Source of the DNA: Tuctoria greenei
Taxonomy: Eukaryota; Streptophyta; Magnoliopsida; Poales; Poaceae
Length of the DNA: 64,000 nucleotides
Assembly (NCBI GenBank): GCA_036927565.1
Contig: JAYESD010000001.1
Location: 106,497,110 to 106,561,109 of the forward strand
Direction: 5' to 3'
Shown here: positions 56,121 through 64,000 of the stretch, in pieces
Numbering within the stretch: position 1 is the first letter of the stretch
Layout of the letters: each line of letters starts with the position of its first letter
Translations under genes and position numbers: made by a program
Notes under the pieces: generated by a model
Database searches by the model: none
Seen by the model: only the letters and a program-made list of their open reading frames with translations
What the model was told of the DNA's origin: nothing

Positions 56121-56877
56121 GCTCAGTGAAGACCGGAGCCTTGTGTTCCGGCTTCTGCTCACTGGGGCCCCCAGGGTTTGATGGAGAGGGAGTCCATTCC
56201 GCCACAAAATATGACAATGCTTGACTCTTGATTGCTTGTCTTAGAATGAATTCGAGATCGAATTCAGCCGATTCCGCTGCCCACTTTGCAATATTCTCAG
56301 TTGAATTGGGATTATGCAAGATTGCTCGAAGTGGGTATGAAGTCACCACTAAAATCTTGTGAGCTTGGAAGTAATGACGAAGCTTCCTGGAGGCGATAAG
56401 AACTGCATAGAGCAGCTTATGCACCCCTAGGTATCGAGTCTTGGCGTCATGAAGTACTTCACTGATGAAGTACACTGGGCGCTGGATGGTCTGGACCCTC
56501 CCGGAGGGGCCCGGAGCTTCCTCTTCATTGACCCGGATCCTCCTAGAGGGATCCGGACCTTCTTTGGGGACCTCCGGGTCCTTGCTGGAGGGACTCGGAG
56601 CTTCTTCAGAAGCGACCTGGACCCTCCCGGAGGGGTCTGGGTCTTCTGAACTAACTTCTTGTCGACTCAAGTCTGAGAATTGGGACCCAGACTCGCTTTC
56701 AGGAACCTCCGGACCCTCCCGGAGGGGTCTGGATTCCTGAGCATGGGATGGTTCTGGTCTCTCCGCAACCAGGACCATATTGACGACTTCGTCAGTTGCT
56801 AAAATGTAAAGCAGCAAAGGCTCACCAGGGTTCGGAGCTAGCAGAGTTGGTAGGGTGGTGAGGAGCTGTTTTAGCTC
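56121..56877 (-). CDS. RNase H of A2 with repetitive insertion (open within 56080-56817)
   Basis: Start of domain LLYILATDEVVNMVLVAERP, then about 85 residues of repeats (PDPSGRV, EEAPSPSSKDPEVP, PDPSRRI, EEAPGPSGRV), then IQRPVYFISEVLHDAKTRYL, LLYAVLIASRKLRHYFQAHK and ILHNPNSTENIAKWAAESAE. Without the insert it is an ordinary Tat RNase H. The insertion sits between two conserved strands of the domain and reads in frame throughout. Confidence 0.8.
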
Positions 56878-57834
56878 CTAGAACGCCTTTTCTGCTTCTT
56901 CAGACCATTGGAATGGTTCGGACTTCCTCAATAACTTGAAGAAGGGAAGTGCTCGTTCCGCCAGTCTTGAAATGAACCGGCTGAGGTCTGCTAGACATCC
57001 AGTCAGCTTTCGGACATCCTTGATGCGGACTGGTGGCCGCATGTCTTCAATGGCTTTGATCTTCGCCGGATTATCCTCTATGCCCTGGTGATTTACCAGG
57101 AAACCAAGAATTTTTCCGGAGCTAACCCCGAAGACACACTTGTCTGGGTTTAGCTTTGTGCGGGTGACCCGCAGCTTGTCGAAGACAGCCTGTAAGGTGT
57201 CAAGGAGTGACTCCTTGTTCTTGACCTTGACCACGATGTCATCAACGTACACTTCCACCATGTCTCTAATGAGTTCTTCAAAAGTTTTGTACATAGCTCG
57301 TACAAAGGTTGAAGCTGCATTCTTGAGACCAAATGGCATGGCTGTATAACAGTATAATCCATCTACTGTGATGAAAGAGGTATGCTCTTCATCTTTGCTA
57401 GACATTCCGATTTGATGATACCCAGAATATGCGTCTAGGAAACACAGTAATTCACACTCGAAGGTGGAATCCACTATTTGATCTATTCTAGGTAGTGGGA
57501 ATGGATCTTTTGGACATGCCTTATTTAGTGTTGTGTAGTCAATACACATCCAAAGCTTCCCGCCGGCCTTGGGCACAACGACTGGGTTTGCCAGCCATTT
57601 TGGATGGAAGACTTCTCGGATGAATCCATCTTCGAGCAACTTCTTCACTTCTTGTCGAATGAAGTTCTGTCGCTCCACGGATTGCTTCCGAGGCTTCTGA
57701 TGCACGGGTTGGGCATCACGGTAGATCATCATATTGTGCTCAATCACTTCCCTGGGGATCCCAGGCATTTGTGACGGTTGCCAGGCAAATACGTCGACAT
57801 TAGCCCGGAGGAAAGAGATGAGCGCGAGTTCCTA
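56878..57834 (-). CDS. Reverse transcriptase of A2 (296 codons open)
   Basis: From the ATG at 57768: PGIPREVIEHNMMIYRDAQP, MCIDYTTLNKACPKDPFPLP, LCFLDAYSGYHQIGMSSKDE, AMPFGLKNAASTFVRAMYKT, VEVYVDDIVVKVKNKES (catalytic Asp pair), KLTGCLADLSRFISRLAERA. The frame upstream continues (ALISFLRANVDVFAWQPSQ) back to a TAG at 57832-57834 shared with A1. It ends at TAG 56875-56877 where A1 has Gln (AFQELKQLL). Confidence 0.9.
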
Positions 57835-57954
57835 TTTGTCATTCAGTCCCCCCAATATACGGGTGGTCTGAGCGGCATCGGAACCGATTTGGACGACTTT
57901 GACAGGAATGTCGCTGTCGCTGCTTGGCTGCACACGAGGTGCAGAAGTCGAGCC

Positions 57955-58446
57955 TCATTGACGAATGCTCGGGGGTTTTGGAGCTTGCTCCTGCCTGGAG
58001 TCCTCCTCTTGTGCCGTAGTAAGCGCATGAAGTTCTTCCAGAGCGGTTACTCCGGCAGTGCGATCTCCGCGGATCCGGAGAACGCCTACTGGTGTTAGCA
58101 TCTTTAACAGCAGGTAGCCATAATGAGCAGCTGCCATGAATTTGTACAAGGCAGGCCTACCCAAGATGGCGTTGAAAGGTAAGTTGATCTGAGCAACGTC
58201 AAAGACCGACTTCTCAGTGCGATACTTCTCCCGGACCCTGAAAGTAACGGGGAGAGTAATAGCACCGAGTGGGGTAATGGCTCCCGGACCTACTCCAGAG
58301 AAAGGTCGGGAGGGGTGAAGATCCGAAGGTCGAAGCTGAAGCTTGGTAAAAGCTTTGAAGCTTATGAGGTTCAGCCCCCAACCTCCGTCTACCATAACAT
58401 GGTGGAGCTGAATGTTATTGATGGTAGGAGATACCATCAAAGGTAA
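57955..58446 (-). pseudogene. Protease of A2
   Basis: IQLHHVMVDGGWGLNLISFK, where A1 has DGGSG; the small residue after the Asp-Gly-Gly is changed to Trp, probably inactivating. INLPFNAILGRPALYKFMAA and a charged tail follow before the stop at 57955. Confidence 0.8.
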
Positions 58447-60246
58447 CTAGCCTCCTCCAACCATGCTTCGAGGGCAGTCCGAAGCATCAAAAGTGATGGC
58501 TGTGTCCATCCACTTCCGATGAGGCTCCGCCCTGGCTATAGGAGCTACAGCGGCCATGTCCCGACGCATTGTCTTGAGGACGCGGTGGGAGGTGATGTCC
58601 CATGATCCACCAAAAATGGTGTTCATGGTCTTCCAACGCTCGTTGTCAGAGACGTTAGAATCGTCGTCGATGGAGGTGTAGACAGCCTTCAGGACCTTTT
58701 TAGGATCCTGAAAACCTAACTCCTCTTCAGCCGGAGCTTCATCAACTTTTTTTTCCTTCCCTCTGTCGAAAAGGAACTTCTTCCCGGCGCTTGTTGTAGT
58801 GCTCAGCAAGGTTTTAGACCTCCTGGCAGTCTTCCAAACTGTGGCTGTCCGTCTTATGAATTGGAGACCAAACCTTAGGTTTGCCACCGTCTTCAGAAGA
58901 CGGTCGAGGTCGCTTCTCGGGCCGTGGCCCCCGACCACCCGGAGCTGCAGCAGCTGCAGCATTAGATGCGCCGACCGATGGCTTCTTCTTGCCATTGGTC
59001 TTTTTCTTCTTTTTGCCACTCCCGGAGGTAGTGGCTTCACCTTTGGAGGATTTCTTGCGATCCTCCTGAGGTGGTTTGGAGTGCATTTCACGGCCCTCTG
59101 CAGCTCTGGCACATTTGTCGACCAAGCTGAAGAGTTCCGTGACACTTGTGATCTCCTTGATCGCCAGTTTCTCCAACATCTTCTTATCCCGTACACCCTG
59201 TCTAAATGCCACAATGACAGAAGCGCTAGAGATAGAAGGGATAGTGTTTCGTACCTGAGAGAATCTTTGGATGAATGATCGCAGGGATTCTCCCCCTTTT
59301 TGCACGACTGCAAAAAGGTCCAGTTCGGTGCCTGGTCGGGTGTATGAACTCCCGAAGTTGGCGGTGAACTGTCGGCACAACTCCTCCCAACTGTTGATGG
59401 AGTTGGGTGGAAGGCTCATAAACCAGGACCGGGCGGTCCCAGTTAAAGCCACTGGAAAATAGTTGGCCATTACGGCCTCATTTACTCCAGCTGCCAGGAT
59501 AGCATTAGAGTAAATCTGAAGAAATTCGACGGGATTAACAGTCCCGTCAAACTTTTCCGGTAGGTGAGGCAGGAATTTCTGTGGCCACCTGACCATACGC
59601 AGATGCATGGCCAGGGCTGAACAGCCTCCTCCTACTCCTTCAGGAGCAGGAATGTCCTGAGCTTCTCGTCTTTTATGAGCACGCTCGATATGGACTCGGC
59701 CGTCTTGTTGAAGGTATCGGCGATCAAGCTCCGCCCGGAGGTCACGAGTTGAAAGCCTTGATACCGTGTGAGTGTGTCGCGCACCGGAGGGCAAAGACGT
59801 CACTTGCTGTGACGCAACACATCTCCTGTTGTTGCAAACATGCAAACCAAGTCTGCTAGACAAGGTCCGTCACTTCGAAGGGGCCCGTCCTGAAGGAGGA
59901 GGACCCTGGTTGCTGATGCGATTGGCAGCTGCTGCAACCAAGTGTGCACATCGGCCCTCCACTGCTCCTTTGCATCCCGGGATGCATCCAGAGGTGGTGG
60001 GTGCTGAAGGAGAGCACGTGCTGCATGGACCGCGTGTTTCGGGTTGTCATGATTCGCCGACGCTTTGATTGACGCCGGTGCACCATCGCGCTGCCCAGCT
60101 TGGTTTGCTGGTGGAGGCGGCGGTGGTGGAAGTGTGACTCCTGCTGGAACTGAGATTCCTGCTGGTGGCTGCATATTGGATGGATTGCCCCCAGCAGCTT
60201 GAACAGTGGGATGACCATTGGATGATTCAGCAGCTGAGTTCACCAT
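58447..60246 (-). pseudogene. Gag of A2
   Basis: ATG at 60246-60244 opens MVNSAAESSNGHPTVQ. The N-terminal frame runs to 59800; the capsid part is in the frame open 58814-59863 (LPEKFDGTVNPVEFLQIYSN, GTARSWFMSLPP, FRQGVRDKKMLEKL), with the zinc-binding-like CPIHKTDSHSLEDC-type motif (first Cys is Ser here) at its end; a third frame (58447 upward) continues FRQREGKKVDEAPAEEELGF towards protease. Two frame changes separate the parts. Confidence 0.87.
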
Positions 60247-60262
60247 TCTTGAAATCTCAGGC

Positions 60263-60282
60263 GCCTCTACCTGGCACGCCAA
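60263..60282 (-). promoter_or_regulatory. Primer binding site of A2
   Basis: The minus strand reads TTGGCGTGCCAGGTAGAG, two differences from the A1 site. Confidence 0.68.
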
Positions 60283-60283
60283 C

Positions 60284-61168
60284 TGTCGGTGGTTTTGATC
60301 CGGCAGACCTCCCGACACTACTAAAGTGTTTGCAGAGTTTGAAGTTCGGTGTGGGCGCGCGGAGATTCAAGAAGGTGAAATGTAAAATGACACAGGAGAC
60401 ACAAAGATTTACGTGGTTCGGGCCGCCTGAGCGTAATACCCTACTCCACGGGGTGTGTTGGTGTTGTATTAGATGTATGAACTCAACTCAGGTGACGTGA
60501 GTTGAGAGCGCGTGTGAGCCGATCAGACCAGATCAGATCAGATCAGAGAGCCCTCTATGTATCGTCGGCCTATCCTTTAATAGTACAAGGACGGGCCTTT
60601 AAAGTTGGCCTGGCCCGACATGTGGCCCGGTGGCTACTAATATTGATACACATTTGATGCGCTTAATTACCCTTAATGACCGAGTTACGGGCTTTGACAG
60701 CGCCGTTACTGGTATTAAGGGTCGTCCGATCGTGTGTCATTAACATAGTATTAATGACACTTAATCGGGTCTTGAAGTCCTTGATTCCCCATTTAAGATC
60801 TGAAGCCTTTGTGGAGTCTACCGGAGTTTTGAGGCTGAAGATTCGACGGTTGGACACGTGGCAGCTCCGGAGCATACTGTGGGGAACAGATTGGTCCGAT
60901 GCCACCAGACACGTGTCAGTTCTGGAGCTTCCCTCAGTCTGGGGTTAGGTCCGGAGGTGCCGTTATGGTACATAGCCCGGAGCTTCCCCCTTGTGGGCGG
61001 TAGCTCCGGTTCGATGGTACACGTGGCGACTCTAGGACTAACCATGTTGCGGATGTGGGTCCGGTTATGTCTGACATGTGGGCCTCCGAAGGTCTTCAAA
61101 TCAAGTAGATGACATTTCCTTGAGATCTTTGCAATCTCAAGGGGTATACAATACCCAGGGTACCGACA
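60284..61168 (-). repeat. 5' LTR of A2
   Basis: 885 bp. Its TATA box is changed (CTATTAAAGG on the minus strand near 60574-60583, against CTATAAAAGG in the partner LTR), which probably weakens the promoter. Confidence 0.93.
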
Positions 61169-61173
61169 AGTCT
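61169..61173. other. Target-site duplication of A2, right copy
   Basis: AGTCT, identical to 48443-48447. Confidence 0.92.
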
Positions 61174-62314
61174 CATAAGGATTTACATGTTGGTGCCAAT
61201 GGCACATCGCCAAGAATGGCGAGAGCACAATAATCGAAAATGAGATTTGCTCCAACAGTGGGGTTGTATAGGACCTTCATTGGTGTCCCTCTAACATAAC
61301 ATAGAATAGTTTCCAAAGGTGAGGTCATCTGAAGGATTTCGGGTGACAGCTCAACTTCTGCAGTCCATTCTCTGCTTAAAATAGAGGTTAACTCCTTGAC
61401 CGTCTGTTGGACGAACACTCCACCAGGTGGGTCGGGTGGAGTTAAAGGCAATGATGGTTTCCTATGGCAACAATACTTCGAGGTATTTCCAAAATCATCA
61501 AATATCTCTTCCTCAAAGTAGAAGGGAAACTCTGAAGGTTGGATTTATTCTTCCATCGTAGTTTTGGGTTCAGGAGAGGATTCCTCCGACAAGGTGTGGG
61601 ATAAGAAAGGGATGGGTTCTTCCTTGTCCATGGAATCATCCTCGGATTTTGACACTACTTCCTCTTGAGGGGGCTCATTAACACCCATAATGAAGGAAGA
61701 ATTTTCTAGAATTCGGTCTAGAAGATCCTTACCTTCTTCCGGCGTCTTATGGAGGAAAGTTCCTCCAGCCGTAATGTCAAGATGTATGGCAAACTCTTTG
61801 TTAAATCCCATGTAGAAGTGTTGCAAGAGCAACAGATCAAGGATAGACAAATTTGGGCCGAAATTTCTCAAAAGAGAAAATCTATCCGAAGTTGCACCTA
61901 TGGATTCCTTTTCCATCTGTTGGAAGAATAGTACTTCCTTCCGCAAGGACACAATTCAGACAATTGGAAAGAAAGCAAGAAAAATTTGTCTTGTAATTCA
62001 TTCTGATTTCCGTTTGTCTTCCCAACGTTATGGTCATACCATTGTTTGGCTTTTTCCTTAAGGGAAAAAGGAAACAACTTCCATTTTAGAGTTTCTTGTG
62101 TCATACCCTTGATTAGAAGGCATGAATGTTCGAAGTCTCTTAGATGGTGGTAAGGGTTTTCACAATCCGTTCCTAAGAAGGATTGCTCCCGAACCAAGGT
62201 TATAAAGCCAGGGCAAAATTCATAGCTGGTAGAACAAATGGGTTCCGCCGAACGCAGTGGCTCACGGAACTTGCCCTTTGGGGCAGAATATGAAAGAATG
62301 GTGGGCTGCTCCAT
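61174..62314 (-). pseudogene. Gag and protease of B2
   Basis: Gag ATG at 62314 (MEQPTILSYSAPKGKF); CPGFITLVREQSFLGTDCEN; MTQETLKWKLFPFSLKEKAK; a frame change near 61940; LLRNFGPNLSILDLLLLQHF and ITAGGTFLHKTPEEGKDLLD to a stop at 61545. Protease follows in another frame (61173-61451) with RGTPMKVLYNPTVGANLIFD and ends at the A2 insertion. Confidence 0.8.
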
Positions 62315-62400
62315 ATATGTGGTGGTGGTAAGAAAATGAAAGGTAAGATAAGAAGATAGATACGAGGGTGAAAAAAGTTCGAAGATTAACAGAACCGTTC

Positions 62401-62416
62401 CCTGGCAATGGCGCCA
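62401..62416 (-). promoter_or_regulatory. Primer binding site of B2 (tRNA-Asp type)
   Basis: The minus strand reads TGGCGCCATTGCCAGG, four bases from the LTR; it matches the plant Asp-tRNA primer site with small changes. Confidence 0.78.
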
Positions 62417-62420
62417 GAAA

Positions 62421-63653
62421 TGCTTGTGTTGAAGTTTCTTACATCACAAATAAGAATCCGCAAGCGCACGGAAATTGTCGTGTAGCACTTCCCCTTAAGA
62501 GAGTATTCCAAGGGTATCGAATCCAAGGAACGTGTGTGTAATCTTACGAACTAATCCACCCAAGGATACAAAGTTGATTGGTAGGTAAAGAAGAAAGAGG
62601 AATTCAAAGTATTGATTCCAATTCAAAGGAATTTGTGATAGTTGCTTGCTTCGGGCACGGGTTTATCCCTAGCAACACTAGGCGACTCCCGCCAAGAGCT
62701 TTTGGCATAGCCGAACGTGGAGGATTACAAAGGACAGAAAGGGTTGTCACCACCTACTGCCTACCTCTTCAATCTGTGGGTCTACGAGATATTTACAGGG
62801 GATTTCTAACCTAAGCACCACGCTTACGTCCTAAATCACAACTCTAGTTGTTTCAAACACAAAGCTACCACTAGAGCCTCTAATGAATTAAAGTAACGAA
62901 CCCACAAGTAACTACTTGTTCAAACTACTATGAATTGAGAATCAAACTTGAATTGAATTCAGAAAGGGCTTACTTGATTTGAATAACACCTTTGTAGGGG
63001 TACAAGTGTAGAAGAGGGACTTGACAAGCCCAAGGCTACTTCTCCTAAACTCTTCACCACACTCTCCTTCTAATTGGCAGCCTCTAGGACTACTCTAAAC
63101 CTTTGGAGTGATGTTCTATTCTCAACTTTTAGTGTGTGTGAAGTGAGGTGTGGGGTTCTATTTATAGGGGGGAGGAAGACCCGGTTCCTGCCACCAAATG
63201 CGCGCGAATCAGTCACCCATGACCTCTTCAAGCCAGGAGGAGCCAACACGTGGTGTTTGACCGCGAAAGGCGCCAAGAACTAGTTGGCCGACTAGGGGGT
63301 CGGTCGACCTGGTCTTGGCCCCGTTGGGGCTGTGCTTCCTCCAGGTCTCTGCCAGGTGGGTGCCATCCCTTTATATGGGTGCTACACTGTTGGATGGCCT
63401 CCGATACTTCTTTTTGTTGGCCATTTGATCCATGTGATGATACGTGGCATTGCCTAATTCGTAGAAATCCAATTTTATGGATTACTCCCTGCATGTGTTG
63501 GTATTTTTGGGTCTAAATTAACCTACATACAAATAAACACCAACACTTGTGGAATTGGTTAGCTTTTAACCCTACCACTATGTTGTGTTTCTATTTTGTG
63601 CACATTATGAGGTGAATTGACGGTCTAAATATGGCACTTAAGGACTGTCAACA
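62421..63653 (-). repeat. 5' LTR of B2
   Basis: 1,233 bp, TGCTTGTG...CTGTCAACA. TATA box TATAAATAG on the minus strand at about 63158-63167. Confidence 0.92.
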
Positions 63654-64000
63654 GAACCTCCACAGTATGTGAAGGAAATCCGGAGTTTCTTATTAATGGT
63701 TGGATATTATCACCGCTTCATAAAGGACTTCTCCAAGTTAGCGAAACCCATGACTGAACTACTAATGAAGGAGAAAACCTTCAATGGACTCACACTTGTA
63801 TGGACAACTTTGAGAAGATAAAGAAGAGATTAACCACCACACTGGTATTAATATTGCAAGATGTAAGCAAGAGCTTCAACGTTTCCTGTGATGCATCAAG
63901 GCAAGGACTTGGCTGTGTATTGATGCAAGAAGGCCGAGTAGTGGCTTATGCATCTATGCAACTGAAGAAACATGAAGTAAATTACCCTACGCACAATCTC
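63654..64000 (+). pseudogene. C-family RT-RNase H fragment flanking B2 (cut by window)
   Basis: It matches 37481-37827 base for base apart from scattered substitutions, begins at the same base after the B LTR and has the same one-base loss near 63785. It reads KEIRSFLLMVGYYHRFIKDF and continues beyond the window. Confidence 0.87.

Larger units (their letters stand above)
48448..61168 (-). mobile_element. Tat-lineage Ty3/Gypsy element A2, complete ends, nested in B2
   Basis: LTRs at 48448-49339 and 60284-61168, primer site, polypurine tract and a perfect 5-bp target duplication. Its order is the same as in A1, including the antisense gene. Internally it lacks 445 bp present in A1 (582-1026). 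By eye the first 390 bp of the two LTRs differ at roughly 16-18 positions, so the insertion is not very recent. Confidence 0.95.
41272..63653 (-). mobile_element. Athila-like Ty3/Gypsy element B2, split by A2
   Basis: 3' LTR 41272-42501 (first 30 bp missing), polypurine tract, 3' non-coding DNA, frames Y and X, integrase, RNase H, RT, protease (split at 48447/61169 by A2), gag, primer site and 5' LTR 62421-63653. Without A2 it is about 9.65 kb. It is the more complete of the two B copies. Confidence 0.9.

Noticed and set aside
1..64000. Endogenous pararetrovirus or host resistance gene cluster
   Set aside because: Gene order, LTRs, primer sites and target duplications all point to LTR retrotransposons; no movement protein, NB-ARC, kinase or other host domain was found.

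Overview
The window is plant nuclear repeat DNA, most likely from a grass or another monocot. That reading rests on the lineages present: Tat-lineage Gypsy with a PF04195-type antisense gene, Athila-like Gypsy with a tRNA-Asp-type primer site, Tekay/Del-type Gypsy with 2.8-2.9 kb LTRs and a Met-initiator primer site, Copia, an RTE-type LINE and a TTA-flanked MITE. I see no host gene, rRNA, tRNA gene or CRISPR array. Essentially every stretch belongs to a transposable element, and almost all coding regions are broken by stops or frameshifts.

Left stack (1-29595). A1 (1-12607, minus, Tat) sits in a diverged Athila-type LTR, D (12608-13624, plus). D interrupts the reverse transcriptase of C1 (13625-19027, minus, Tekay/Del). 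C1 abuts the pol of C2 (19028-23306, plus, same family). Then come the 5' half of a Copia element, E (23307-about 27501, minus), carrying a MITE (24099-24401), and a truncated C-family LTR, C3 (27502-29595, plus).

Right stack (29596-64000). B1 (29596-37480, minus, Athila-like) has lost its 3' end and lies in a fragment of C-family pol (37481-37928). A C-family LTR piece (37929-38104) and an RTE LINE (38105-41271, plus) follow. B2 (41272-63653, minus) is a second Athila-like copy with the same right flank as B1, so the two look like a segmental duplication. B2 is split by A2 (48448-61168, minus, Tat), with a clean AGTCT target-site duplication.

How the parts work together. In A1 and A2 the minus strand carries gag-PR-RT-RNaseH-archaeal-type RNaseH-IN, while the opposite strand carries a separate multidomain gene with a 78-bp GT-AG intron. 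The two units converge on an array of short GGAGCT...AGCTCC hairpins. In the C-family LTRs the part upstream of the TATA box is an array of degenerate 12-bp palindromes (type CGGACTAGTCCG) whose starts are 20-22 or 32-33 bp apart, two or three helical turns, in three separate copies. These two features, the spliced antisense gene and the helically phased palindrome array, are what I would look at first. Coordinates of fragmented pol domains are approximate because several frames are joined.
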